From: Flavobacteriales bacterium
GTDB taxonomy: Bacteria > Bacteroidota > Bacteroidia > Flavobacteriales_D > Crocinitomicaceae
DNA: 64,000 bases
NCBI GenBank assembly: GCA_947454525.1
Contig: CANGJM010000006.1
Location: forward strand, 1 to 64,000
Reading direction: 5' to 3'
Shown here: in pieces, positions 27,460 to 35,677 of the stretch
Numbering within the stretch: position 1 is the first letter of the stretch
Layout of the letters: every line of letters begins with the position of its first letter
Made by a program: the position numbers and the translations under genes
Notes under the pieces: generated by a model
What the model saw: the letters and a program-made list of their open reading frames with translations, nothing else
What the model was told of the DNA's origin: nothing
Database searches by the model: none

Positions 27460-28902
27460 ATGAAAAAACTTTACATTTTATTCCTTCTTCCTTTCTTTGG
27501 ATTGAATGCCCAAATTGAAGGTACATGGAAACTAGCACCACAAGCGGGAGCTTTGGCTGTTGGACCCGATTTAACAAACTTAACGTGGTGGTCGAACTCT
27601 GCAGGAGACGTTACTACAAGAGCTTGTTTATTTGATGATTCCATCAAATTTGCTCCAGGTGGAACAATGACACATTACATGGACAATAATACGTGGTTAG
27701 AAGGATGGCAAGGTGCTGCACCAGATGGTTGTGGTACTCCAGTAGCTCCACACGTAGGTGGACTAGCGGCATACAACTTTGATGCAGCAGCAGGAACATT
27801 GACTGTTAATGGTCTTGGGGCTCACCTTGGTTTGGCTAAAGTTACCAACACAGGAGAGTTAAGTAGTCCAGCGAACGCAGTTTCTGCGATTACGTACAAC
27901 GTTGTTTTCTCAAATGGAGGAAACACAATGACAGCTAGCATCAATTTTGGCCCTGGATTTTGGCAGTTTACTTACCAAAAAACACAAATTGTACAAGCGG
28001 CTACACCATTAATCACGTTCCAAGTAAACATGAATAACTACACTGGACCTGCATTTACAAACGTATATGTAAGTGGTACTTTCAACAACTGGAGTGGTAA
28101 TGCAAACCCAATGACAGATGCTAACTTAGATGGAATTTGGGAAGTAACTTTACCAATCAACCAAGGAGCTATTGAATACAAATTCTCTTTAGACAACTGG
28201 GCTAACTCTGAGCAATTTGCTGGTGGTGAAACATGTACAGTGACTAACGGTGGATTTACAAATCGTTCTTACACCGTAGTTGGTGATGCTAACTTAGGTG
28301 CTGTTTGTTACGAAAGTTGTTCAGTTTGTACAGCGAATGTTACCTTCAAAGTTGATATGAATAACTACACTGGAGCAGCGTTTACAGGAGTATTCATCAA
28401 CGGAACATTCAACGGATGGAACGGAACTTCTAATCCAATGTCTGATGCAAACTTAGATGGAGTTTGGGATGTTACTTTACCATTACCGAACGGAACAATC
28501 GAATACAAATTTACATTAGACGGATGGAACGCTTCTGAGCAATTTGCAGGTGGTGAGTCATGTACAATCACAACTGGTGGATTCACAAACCGTGTTTACA
28601 CAGTTGCTGGAGTTGCTGACTTAGGTATTGTATGTTACGAAAGTTGTGCTGCTTGTGTTGGTGGGTTAGATGAAAATGCTGCGGCAACATTCACATTAAT
28701 GCCGAATCCAGCTCAAACATCTTTCAACATCGTTTCTGCTGATGCAATCACAGAAATTGAATTGGTTGACTTAAGCGGAAAATCAGTTCGCAAAGTAGCT
28801 GGTACAACAAATGTAAATGTAGCTGACCTTGTTCAAGGAATGTACACAGTGATCGTTCGTTCTGAAAACGGAACTTCTACATCACGTGTGATCGTTGAAT
28901 AA
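27460..28902 (+). CDS. T9SS-secreted protein with two glycan-binding-like (AMPK-CBM-like) modules
   Basis: A 480-residue protein. Signal peptide (1-18, ending GLNA), N-terminal beta-rich domain (about 20-178, EGTWKLAPQAGALAVG), and two tandem E-set modules of about 100 residues each (about 187-286 and 296-395). Each module has the pattern F-x-V-x-M-N-N-Y-T-G, GTFNxW, NPMxDANLDGxW and EYKFxLDxW, resembling glycogen/starch-binding modules of the AMPK-CBM/CBM48 kind. The C-terminus (about 405-480) is a type A T9SS sorting domain (LMPNPAQTSFNI, ELVDLSGKSV, GMYTVIV, RVIVE). It is probably a released or surface-attached glycan binder. No catalytic residues are recognised. The two modules are very alike even at DNA level, implying recent duplication. 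Confidence 0.85.
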   Translation: MKKLYILFLLPFFGLNAQIEGTWKLAPQAGALAVGPDLTNLTWWSNSAGDVTTRACLFDDSIKFAPGGTMTHYMDNNTWLEGWQGAAPDGCGTPVAPHVGGLAAYNFDAAAGTLTVNGLGAHLGLAKVTNTGELSSPANAVSAITYNVVFSNGGNTMTASINFGPGFWQFTYQKTQIVQAATPLITFQVNMNNYTGPAFTNVYVSGTFNNWSGNANPMTDANLDGIWEVTLPINQGAIEYKFSLDNWANSEQFAGGETCTVTNGGFTNRSYTVVGDANLGAVCYESCSVCTANVTFKVDMNNYTGAAFTGVFINGTFNGWNGTSNPMSDANLDGVWDVTLPLPNGTIEYKFTLDGWNASEQFAGGESCTITTGGFTNRVYTVAGVADLGIVCYESCAACVGGLDENAAATFTLMPNPAQTSFNIVSADAITEIELVDLSGKSVRKVAGTTNVNVADLVQGMYTVIVRSENGTSTSRVIVE

Positions 28903-28927
28903 TCGACACACATAATTCAATAAAAGG

Positions 28928-28954
28928 AAGAGGGGCTTGTCCCCTCTTTTTTTT
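28928..28954 (+). terminator. Rho-independent terminator ending the PUL
   Basis: AAGAGGGG (28928-28935), loop CTTGT, CCCCTCTT (28941-28948), followed by a T-run. It lies 25 bases after the stop of the T9SS protein gene. Confidence 0.9.
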
Positions 28955-28998
28955 GCCCAAAAATTTCCATTCACGGTTTTATATGCTTGTTCTTTCCG

Positions 28999-29006
28999 TA
29001 CTTTTG
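28999..29006 (+). promoter_or_regulatory. -7 element (TACTTTTG) four bases before ATG
   Basis: An exact TAnnTTTG match followed by TTCT and ATG at 29011. It supports ATG 29011 as the start over a TTG at 28987, and predicts a leaderless transcript. Confidence 0.5.
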
Positions 29007-29010
29007 TTCT

Positions 29011-29370
29011 ATGGATCACGACATCGAATTGAAATTTCAAAAAGTTAAAAAAAGCCTAGAAAAAGACTTTGGGCCAGGATTAGATGTTCCATCTTTGTTA
29101 TTTCTGATTGGTGTAAATGAACTCGGAATTGGCTACAAAGATTTTAGCAAACAAGAGAAGACTGAATTAATGCACGTAGCCATTTGCACGCTACTTGAAC
29201 CATACGGTTATTACGAATTTGAAGGTAGAGATAAAGACCAATGGCCACATTTTAAGCTGAACCAATTGATTCCAGCGCTAGGACATCAAGAAGAACAGCA
29301 TTTGATGAAGGAGGCAATGATTGACTACTTCACTCAAAATGACTACTATACGCCTGATGAAACAGAATGA
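29011..29370 (+). CDS. Conserved-looking small acidic protein, function unknown
   Basis: A 119-residue soluble, acidic, helix-rich protein with no signal peptide or membrane segment. Visible features are DVPSLLFLIGVNELGIGYKDFSKQEK and DQWPHFKLNQLIPAL. It ends in an acidic tail. I do not recognise a family. It has its own promoter element and sits just before the cytochrome oxidase cluster, but nothing in the sequence ties it to that function. ATG 29011 was chosen because the upstream TTG (28987) would place promoter sequence inside the coding region. Confidence 0.7.
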   Translation: MDHDIELKFQKVKKSLEKDFGPGLDVPSLLFLIGVNELGIGYKDFSKQEKTELMHVAICTLLEPYGYYEFEGRDKDQWPHFKLNQLIPALGHQEEQHLMKEAMIDYFTQNDYYTPDETE

Positions 29371-29400
29371 TCTTCCCCAAGAAAAGACCTTGTAAAAATG

Positions 29401-29432
29401 TTGTAGAAGAACAAGCTTAATTCGTAATTTTG
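29401..29432 (+). promoter_or_regulatory. Promoter of the cytochrome oxidase assembly cluster, four bases before ATG
   Basis: TTG (29401-29403), 21 bases, TAATTTTG (29425-29432), then CACC and ATG at 29437. Both promoter elements match, and the position predicts a leaderless cyoE mRNA. Confidence 0.65.
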
Positions 29433-29436
29433 CACC

Positions 29437-30306
29437 ATGACTCAAGAGACTACTCAAGCTCCATCCACTTTTAAAACTTATTTGGTTTTCACCAAGTTTA
29501 GATTGTCTTTTTTGGTGATTTTATCTGCCCTTTCTGGGTATTTATTTGCAGGAGGAAAAGATGGTTTGGTGATTTTCTATTTAATGCTTGGCGGAACACT
29601 CGTAACCGCAGCCTCTAACGGCGCGAATCAAATCTGGGAACGCGATCTAGATAAATTCATGAACCGCACCAACCGTCGTCCCTTACCCACCGGACAAATG
29701 TCCCTACGTGAAGCCTACATCATTTGCACCTTTTCATTGATCACTGGAACGATTTTATTAGCACTAATCAATTGGAAAAGTGCCATTTTAGGTGTACTCG
29801 CCTTTATCAGCTACGTATTCATCTACACACCGCTTAAGCAAAAAACACCATGGGCAGTTTTTGTTGGTGCCTTTCCAGGTGCGATACCGCCACTATTAGG
29901 TGCAATTGCACATACAAACACATTTGGATTCGAGCCTGGAGTACTGTTTTTTGTACAATTCACCTGGCAATTCCCTCATTTTTGGGCAATTGCTTGGGTC
30001 CTTTACGACGACTATAAAAAAGCAGGGTTTTCTCTTTTGCCTTCAAGAACCGGGAGGTCGAAATACTCCGCTTTTCAAATCATGCTATACGCTTTGGCGC
30101 TGATTCCTTTTAGCTTGGTTCCATGGTTATTGGGCTGGACAGGAATCTATTCATTAATAATTGCCAGTGTATTGGGAATTGGCTTCTTTCTTTACGCCTA
30201 CAAACTTTATCATAGTTTAGAAGTTGTAGATGCGCGTAAACTTATGTTCGCCTCATTTGTTTATCTACCGATCATACAATTTGTTTACGTATTTGATCGC
30301 GCCTAA
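29437..30306 (+). CDS. cyoE: Protohaem IX farnesyltransferase (haem O synthase)
   Basis: A 289-residue integral membrane prenyltransferase of the UbiA superfamily with about nine helices. The first Asp-rich motif and its conserved neighbour read NQIWERDLDKFMNRTNRRPLPTG (about 66-88). The second conserved loop contains YDDYKKAGFSLLP near 190-203. It attaches a farnesyl group to haem B to give haem O, the precursor of haem A needed by the oxidase subunits encoded downstream. It heads the cluster, 33 bases before the first coxIII-like gene. Confidence 0.94.
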   Translation: MTQETTQAPSTFKTYLVFTKFRLSFLVILSALSGYLFAGGKDGLVIFYLMLGGTLVTAASNGANQIWERDLDKFMNRTNRRPLPTGQMSLREAYIICTFSLITGTILLALINWKSAILGVLAFISYVFIYTPLKQKTPWAVFVGAFPGAIPPLLGAIAHTNTFGFEPGVLFFVQFTWQFPHFWAIAWVLYDDYKKAGFSLLPSRTGRSKYSAFQIMLYALALIPFSLVPWLLGWTGIYSLIIASVLGIGFFLYAYKLYHSLEVVDARKLMFASFVYLPIIQFVYVFDRA

Positions 30307-30339
30307 AATCATACATTCATTCCTTAAATCGAACACGCC

Positions 30340-31425
30340 ATGAGCACCGAAAACGAAGAAAAAATGACTAAAAAAAGAGATTTCTCCAACGAAATTAGTC
30401 CGGAAGTGAAGGAGAAAATGAAGAAAAACCTTGTTTACGTAGGGATTTTCAGTGTGATTATGTTGTTTGCCGGATTCACTTCAGGATACTACGTATCCAT
30501 GGGAGATTCCTTCTGGTTAAAATACCCAATGCCTACATTCTTTTGGTTAAGTACAGCAAGTATTGCCTTGAGTAGTTTAGCATTTGTACTTGCTATTCAA
30601 AGCGCAAAGAAAAATCAACAAGGAAAAATCAAACTTTGGATGGCGGCAACGTTGATTTTTGGTGCTGGATTCATCTATTGTCAATTCAAAGGATACGGAG
30701 AATTGGTTCGAAATGGATTTCATGCTGTGAACAATTTAGTTGTTACTGACGGACGCTACGGTGATTATTTCGAAGTAAAATACAACGATAAATTCATCGA
30801 TGTAGATGGAAACAAATTTGTTTATGAAGGCAAAGAAATGAATGCAAACGATTTCAAAGCCTTTCAAAACTTCATGAACCAATTTATCACCGTGAAACAA
30901 AACGAAGCACTTCGTTTAACAAAAACGGATGGTCGTTTTGAATTGTACTTCAACCACCAACCATTGGTCATCAAAAAAGGACTTTTATATGCAAATGACT
31001 CCACGCAACTGCAATTCACCGATGAAATTCGCCTAAGTCAATTAGCCGTAAACATCAAAGATAACCGCGGTGATTTCTTTGCTAGAGGCGAGTACGGAAA
31101 AGACTTTACGATATTCTACAAAAAACAAAAACTAGATTACAAAGACAGAAAATTGTGGTATAAAGGCAAAACCATTAAACCACATTTACAAGTGAAGGCA
31201 ATGGAATCAGCGGATTCAGCTTCACAATATCTTTACCTAATTACCTTTGTTCACTTACTGCATGTTCTAGTTGCTTTAATCTATTTATTAAAGGTTTCAA
31301 CTGCTTCATTTAGAGGTAATTTCAATTCGGAGAACCATTTATCCTTACGATTAAGCGCATTATTCTGGCACTTTTTAGGTGTTTTATGGTTAGCTTTACT
31401 CTTGTTTTTCATATTTATTCACTAA
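30340..31425 (+). CDS. Cytochrome c oxidase subunit III-like protein with large insertion (paralogue A)
   Basis: A 361-residue membrane protein of the haem-copper oxidase subunit III family. There are helices at about 31-53, 65-87 and 97-120, then a roughly 160-residue soluble insertion (about 130-292), then helices at about 296-320 and 338-360. TFVHLLHVLVALIYL is the counterpart of the GxHGxHV helix, and FWHFLGVLWL of the last helix. The usual subunit III has only a short loop where the insertion is. The insert is rich in Tyr/Lys/Phe and beta-like repeats, and its function is unknown. It lies 20 bases before its paralogue. Subunits I and II are not in this window. Confidence 0.85.
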   Translation: MSTENEEKMTKKRDFSNEISPEVKEKMKKNLVYVGIFSVIMLFAGFTSGYYVSMGDSFWLKYPMPTFFWLSTASIALSSLAFVLAIQSAKKNQQGKIKLWMAATLIFGAGFIYCQFKGYGELVRNGFHAVNNLVVTDGRYGDYFEVKYNDKFIDVDGNKFVYEGKEMNANDFKAFQNFMNQFITVKQNEALRLTKTDGRFELYFNHQPLVIKKGLLYANDSTQLQFTDEIRLSQLAVNIKDNRGDFFARGEYGKDFTIFYKKQKLDYKDRKLWYKGKTIKPHLQVKAMESADSASQYLYLITFVHLLHVLVALIYLLKVSTASFRGNFNSENHLSLRLSALFWHFLGVLWLALLLFFIFIH

Positions 31426-31445
31426 ACTTGCAAAAAATTAGTTAA

Positions 31446-32471
31446 ATGGCTGGACATACAACACAACTAGATGCCAAGACCCTTTGGGGTGGAAAAGAAT
31501 CTCCTTTTCAAACAAGCTATGGTAAATTAATGATGTGGTTTTTCCTCGTGTCAGATGCACTGACATTTAGTGGATTGCTTATTGCTTATGGATTTACGCG
31601 TCACGATGCGCAAGATGCATGGCCAATTGGTGAAGAAACCTTTAATTCAATGCCTTTCTTAGGACACGGTTATCCCCTACTCTATGTGGCTTTGATGACG
31701 TTTATTCTAATCGTTTCTTCTGTTACGATGGTATTAGCTGTAGAAGCTGGACACCGTATGGACAGAAAAGGTGTAACAAACTGGATGATTGCTACCATTA
31801 TTGGTGGATTCTTCTTTGTTGGATCCCAAGCATGGGAATGGTCTCACTTTATTCACGGTTCTGAATTTGGAAAAATTGAGTTAGCTGATGGTTCACAAGC
31901 AATTGTAAAAGGTCATTTCGGAGAAATCAAAAACTTCACAGTCATTGAGGCTGGTAAACACCACAAGGTTGGCGAAGTCATGAAAGAAGACTTAATGCAT
32001 GAATTCCATCACGCAGCTGAAAAAGGACATCTTGAAGGTGGAAACATTCATTTCGCAGACGGAACAGTTGCTAAAATTAATAAAGCAAAAGATCATGAGA
32101 TGAAATTAATCATCAAAAAATCTGGTTCTAAACATGAAATTGGTTCAACACCAATTACAGGTGCTGCTGCTGAAAAAATGTACTATGAAGCGCTTTACAG
32201 TGGTGAAGCAAACCGTGTTGTTTACGGTGCAAACTTGAAACAAAACGAATACGGTCCACAACAATACGCTCAATTCTTCTTCTTTATTACTGGTTTCCAC
32301 GGATTCCACGTATTCTCTGGAGTAATGATCAACATCATCATTTTAATTGGAGTACTTGGTGGAACTTACCACAAACGTGGTCACTACGAAATGGTTGAAA
32401 AAACTGGACTTTACTGGCACTTTGTCGATTTAGTTTGGGTGTTTGTATTTACATTCTTCTACTTGATCTGA
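31446..32471 (+). CDS. Cytochrome c oxidase subunit III with insertion (paralogue B)
   Basis: A 341-residue subunit III of a haem-copper (caa3/aa3-like) oxidase. The family hallmarks are strong: WFFLVSDALTFSGLL (helix 1), GSQAWEWSHFI (helix 3), FITGFHGFHVFSGV (helix 4) and YWHFVDLVWVFVF (helix 5). Between helices 3 and 4, about 130 residues (140-268) are inserted, rich in His, Lys and Gly (KGHFGEIK, GKHHKVGE, HEFHHAAEKGH). This is the same site as in the preceding paralogue, though the inserted sequences differ. It is probably a structural subunit of the oxidase in the inner membrane, with the insert on one face. Confidence 0.92.
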   Translation: MAGHTTQLDAKTLWGGKESPFQTSYGKLMMWFFLVSDALTFSGLLIAYGFTRHDAQDAWPIGEETFNSMPFLGHGYPLLYVALMTFILIVSSVTMVLAVEAGHRMDRKGVTNWMIATIIGGFFFVGSQAWEWSHFIHGSEFGKIELADGSQAIVKGHFGEIKNFTVIEAGKHHKVGEVMKEDLMHEFHHAAEKGHLEGGNIHFADGTVAKINKAKDHEMKLIIKKSGSKHEIGSTPITGAAAEKMYYEALYSGEANRVVYGANLKQNEYGPQQYAQFFFFITGFHGFHVFSGVMINIIILIGVLGGTYHKRGHYEMVEKTGLYWHFVDLVWVFVFTFFYLI

Positions 32472-32496
32472 TTTAATCACACTAAAATATATTCTC

Positions 32497-32865
32497 ATGG
32501 AAAGAGATGATTTAATTGAATATTCATTGCACAACCACCACGACGAGGCTACAGGAAAGTCTATTCGTAAGAAAATCATTCAAGTAACTGTTTTATTAAC
32601 GATAATTACAACAGTTGAAGTATTCTTGGGTGCATTAATTAAACAAAGTAGTGATGCTTGGGCCTATGTAAAATGGTCATTTATCATCATGACACTTGTG
32701 AAAGCTGCATACATTGTGATGGTGTTTATGCACTTAGGTGACGAGAAAAAAGCTCTTAGAAACGTTATTTTGATTCCTTATGCAATCTTTATCGCTTACT
32801 TAATCTTTATTGGATTATGGGAGGCTACTGAAGTTGCTGCAGCTTGGAAATCTTTCGGATTCTAA
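32497..32865 (+). CDS. Cytochrome c oxidase subunit IV
   Basis: A 122-residue protein with three membrane helices (about 25-45, 56-79, 88-110). It has the pattern of prokaryotic subunit IV (CyoD/CtaF-like): TTVEVFLGALI, a central VKAAYIVMVFMHLGDEKK, and a final helix. It is a small accessory subunit of the haem-copper oxidase, placed after both subunit III genes and three bases before the first SCO gene, so it belongs to the same operon. Confidence 0.88.
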   Translation: MERDDLIEYSLHNHHDEATGKSIRKKIIQVTVLLTIITTVEVFLGALIKQSSDAWAYVKWSFIIMTLVKAAYIVMVFMHLGDEKKALRNVILIPYAIFIAYLIFIGLWEATEVAAAWKSFGF

Positions 32866-32868
32866 TAC

Positions 32869-33564
32869 ATGCCACAAACACAGCAACCAAGAAGTCGTGC
32901 TAAATCGATTCTAGCTTTGCTGTTGGTCTTTGGTCCAGCACTTTTCTTAATTCTTATTTCTACGCGTCGCTGTGAACACAAGTTCAAACAGTTAGATGAC
33001 TATGGATTGGTAAAATCACCTTCATTTGAAGTCTTTGAAAAAGGAATATACCAAACAAAGAAACTAAGCGATTACAAAGGAGATCTTGTCGTTATTTCTA
33101 CCATTCAGACTACTTGTCCAAAAGAATGCGGGATTTCTCTTTGGCACTTCAATCAAATCCTCTTTCAGCACATCCGTAAAAACAAACGCAAGAAGCTGAA
33201 ACAAGTGAGGCTCATTTCTTTTGCAACTGATGAATTTGGACGTCCGGCAAGCGACGAACAAATCCAAACCATTAGAGAAATGCTCGAAGACGATGTGGAG
33301 GACTACGATCCATCCCTTTGGATTATCGCGAAAGGCGACCCTGCGAAAGTTTATGACATCAAGCATAACAACCAACGCCTGTACAGAAAAGGGAAAGAAT
33401 ACTTTGGTGGTGTAAGTTATTCCTCACTTATGCTCCTACTCGATAAACAAAATCACCTCAGAATGGTTTTAAAAGGTGATGAAGAGGGAATGATTCGCCG
33501 AATGAAAGAACACCTTGCCCTGCTTCAAAAGCAATATGATAAAGAACGGGCAAAAAATGGCTAA
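32869..33564 (+). CDS. SCO1/SenC-like protein lacking the copper-ligand histidine
   Basis: A 231-residue thioredoxin-fold protein anchored by an N-terminal helix (about 13-31). The Cys pair C83-P-K-E-C87 matches the CxxxC of SCO copper chaperones for the CuA site. The conserved His that completes the copper site is missing: aligned on L-[VL]-D-K, the neighbour's H173 corresponds to Y184 in GGVSYSSLMLLLDK. It may therefore act as a thiol-disulfide oxidoreductase rather than a copper carrier. It overlaps the next SCO gene by 8 bases. Confidence 0.85.
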   Translation: MPQTQQPRSRAKSILALLLVFGPALFLILISTRRCEHKFKQLDDYGLVKSPSFEVFEKGIYQTKKLSDYKGDLVVISTIQTTCPKECGISLWHFNQILFQHIRKNKRKKLKQVRLISFATDEFGRPASDEQIQTIREMLEDDVEDYDPSLWIIAKGDPAKVYDIKHNNQRLYRKGKEYFGGVSYSSLMLLLDKQNHLRMVLKGDEEGMIRRMKEHLALLQKQYDKERAKNG

Positions 33565-34225
33565 ACTAACTTTTCTTTTTGGGCTTTTTGTGTTGCTCCA
33601 TTCTTGCAGCAACGAGACTCCGCCGAAACTTCCTATATTGGGTAACGCCGACATTCTCTACAAAACCGTAGATGGAAAAGAAATAACGGATACCATTTAT
33701 CCAACAATTCCCGCCTTCACTTTTTTAAATCAAGACAGTCTACTTGTTACCAATGAAAGCTACAAAAACCGAGTTTGGGTTGTGGAGTTCTTCTTTGCTA
33801 CGTGTCCGACCATTTGTCCGATTATGAATGTACAATTCAACAAACTAAATCAAGAAACGAAAAAGTATCAAAAACACATCCAATTTCTATCGTTTAGTAT
33901 CGATCCAACACATGACTTGCCTTTCGTTTTATCTAAATACAAACGAGACCACGGAATAACAGCAACTAACTGGGATTTCCTCACGGGAAATGAAGCAGAA
34001 ACACATCGATTAGGGATCGAAAACTTTTTAACCTTCGCAGGAAGAGACGACGAAGCCGAAGGTGGATACGCCCACTCTGGATCATTTACCCTTGTTGACA
34101 AAACAGGACATGTTCGCGGTGTTTATGCAGTGACCAACATGGACTTGAGCGTAAACCCGAAAGAATACAAACGACTTAAAACAGATTTAATTAACCTTTT
34201 GAACTATGAATACCATGTCAAATAA
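33557..34225 (+). CDS. SCO1/SenC copper chaperone lipoprotein
   Basis: A 222-residue lipoprotein (C17 in LLHSC) with a thioredoxin fold. It carries the full SCO copper set: C83-P-T-I-C87 and H173 in GGYAHSGSFTLVDK. It likely delivers copper to, or reduces cysteines of, the CuA centre in oxidase subunit II, on the periplasmic side. ATG 33557 is chosen because it gives a proper lipoprotein signal, and the overlap ATGGCTAA with the previous gene suggests translational coupling. An upstream in-frame start at 33515 would add 14 residues before the signal. Confidence 0.9.
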   Translation: MAKLTFLFGLFVLLHSCSNETPPKLPILGNADILYKTVDGKEITDTIYPTIPAFTFLNQDSLLVTNESYKNRVWVVEFFFATCPTICPIMNVQFNKLNQETKKYQKHIQFLSFSIDPTHDLPFVLSKYKRDHGITATNWDFLTGNEAETHRLGIENFLTFAGRDDEAEGGYAHSGSFTLVDKTGHVRGVYAVTNMDLSVNPKEYKRLKTDLINLLNYEYHVK

Positions 34226-34736
34226 CAACCTGCCCTCCTCTAAATACAGAAAACTTGTCGTTGCTGTGTCTATTATTATTCCAATTGCTGTTGCAGCATT
34301 ATTTGGAATTAAGGTTGAAGGTGTCGATTTATCGTGTTTGCCGCCGTTTTACGCCACTTTAAATGGTCTAACAGCTGTTTTATTAATCCTTGCGTTAGTA
34401 TTCATTAAACAAGGGAATATGAAGCTGCATCAACGCACTATCCAAGCGTGTTTAGCCATTAGCTTGCTATTCTTGCTGTGTTATGTTGCATATCACATGA
34501 CTTCGGATAGTACAGCGTACGAAGGATCATACAAGGCGATCTATTATTTCATACTAATTTCACACATCCTACTTAGCGTTGCTGTAATTCCAGTAGTACT
34601 ATTTACCTACTTATTCGCATTAGAAGGAAACTATGCGAAACACAAGAAATACACGCGATTTGCCTTTCCTATTTGGTTGTATGTTGCTGTAACAGGTGTA
34701 GTGGTTTATTGGATGATTTCTCCTTACTACGTGTAA
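34206..34736 (+). CDS. DUF420 (YozB/CtaM-like) oxidase assembly membrane protein
   Basis: A 176-residue protein with five membrane helices. The DUF420 pattern is visible: LPPFYATLNGLTAVLLILALVFIKQGNMKLHQRTIQACLA, then LCYVAYH and ISHILLSVAVIPVVLFTY. Conserved His residues lie in helices 3 and 4. DUF420 members (YozB/CtaM) are needed to assemble haem-copper oxidases, which fits the location behind two SCO genes. Start is ATG 34206 or ATG 34215. Both overlap the end of the SCO gene, so translation is likely coupled. Confidence 0.85.
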   Translation: MNTMSNNNLPSSKYRKLVVAVSIIIPIAVAALFGIKVEGVDLSCLPPFYATLNGLTAVLLILALVFIKQGNMKLHQRTIQACLAISLLFLLCYVAYHMTSDSTAYEGSYKAIYYFILISHILLSVAVIPVVLFTYLFALEGNYAKHKKYTRFAFPIWLYVAVTGVVVYWMISPYYV

Positions 34737-34789
34737 TAAAACTCCGTAAAAAAAGTGTAACTTTCAGTTCAAACTTTAACTTTTACAAA

Positions 34790-35227
34790 ATGGACCAAAC
34801 GCATTTACACCTCATCACCAATCATCTTGCCATCATTGGAACCTTATTCGCTGGAATAGTACTTCTCATCGGATTAATCTCAAACACTGTTCAAACGCGC
34901 ATCGCTGCGTTTATTTTAATGCTCATATCGAGTATCGGTGGATACATCACCTTCAAAACCGGACACGAAGCAGAGGAAACCGTTGAACACATCAAAGGAA
35001 TCAGTGAATACGTTATCGAACAGCACGAAGAATTCGCAGAAAAAGCGTTGTGGTTCATTATTCTACTATTCATCGCTTCTCTTGTTGGATTATACGCCGG
35101 AAAAAAGAACATTTCATCCGAGAAAAAAATCTCTTGGATTATCCTTCTCATTAGCTTTGTAAGCTTTGCTGTATTTGCATGGACCGGTTATTTAGGCGGA
35201 CAAATCATGCACGCCACTGAAATTTAA
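34790..35227 (+). CDS. Four-helix membrane protein at the end of the oxidase cluster, function unknown
   Basis: A 145-residue protein with four hydrophobic segments (about 10-30, 35-52, 84-103, 113-135). A hydrophilic, acidic His/Glu-rich loop lies between helices 2 and 3 (TGHEAEETVEHIKGISEYVIEQHEEFAEKAL). The name of the family is not clear to me. Being next to oxidase assembly genes it may concern respiration, but this is only context. A 53-base gap and a TAACTTTC element near 34758 allow a separate transcript. ATG 34790 is the first ATG compatible with a membrane-protein N-terminus. Confidence 0.7.
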   Translation: MDQTHLHLITNHLAIIGTLFAGIVLLIGLISNTVQTRIAAFILMLISSIGGYITFKTGHEAEETVEHIKGISEYVIEQHEEFAEKALWFIILLFIASLVGLYAGKKNISSEKKISWIILLISFVSFAVFAWTGYLGGQIMHATEI

Positions 35228-35239
35228 TTACCTTCATTC

Positions 35240-35677
35240 ATGATTTCTTCTGATAAACAAAACCGTTACGACAAAGCCTATCTGCGACTTGCCTTAAGTT
35301 GGGCACAGCTTTCTCATTGCAGTCGTAAAAAAGTGGGGGCCATCATTGTAAAAGATTCCATCATTATTTCTGATGGCTACAATGGAACACCCGCAGGTTT
35401 CGATAATTGTTGCGAAAATGAAGAAGGAAATACGCATTGGTACGTATTGCATGCAGAGGCAAATGCCATCCTGAAAGTTGCAAGATCCTCCAATAACTGC
35501 AAAGACGCTACGCTTTATTTAACACATTCACCCTGTAAAGACTGTAGCAAACTAGTCCTGCAATCTGGTATCACACGCCTTGTTTACCAAGAAGCGTACA
35601 AAGATACTTCAGGTATAGATTTTCTTAAAAACGCAGGCTTAGAAGTGGTACAATTAGAAAACTGTGACGATGTCTGA
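35240..35677 (+). CDS. Deoxycytidylate (dCMP) deaminase
   Basis: A 145-residue zinc deaminase of the ComEB/dCMP deaminase family. The zinc site is the HAEANAIL motif (about 71-78; His ligand and catalytic Glu) together with PCKDCSK (two Cys ligands, about 98-104). N-terminal RYDKAYLRLALSWAQLSHCSRKKVGAIIV is typical. It converts dCMP to dUMP for thymidylate synthesis. Its stop codon overlaps the start of the protease gene by 8 bases, suggesting coupled translation. Confidence 0.93.
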   Translation: MISSDKQNRYDKAYLRLALSWAQLSHCSRKKVGAIIVKDSIIISDGYNGTPAGFDNCCENEEGNTHWYVLHAEANAILKVARSSNNCKDATLYLTHSPCKDCSKLVLQSGITRLVYQEAYKDTSGIDFLKNAGLEVVQLENCDDV

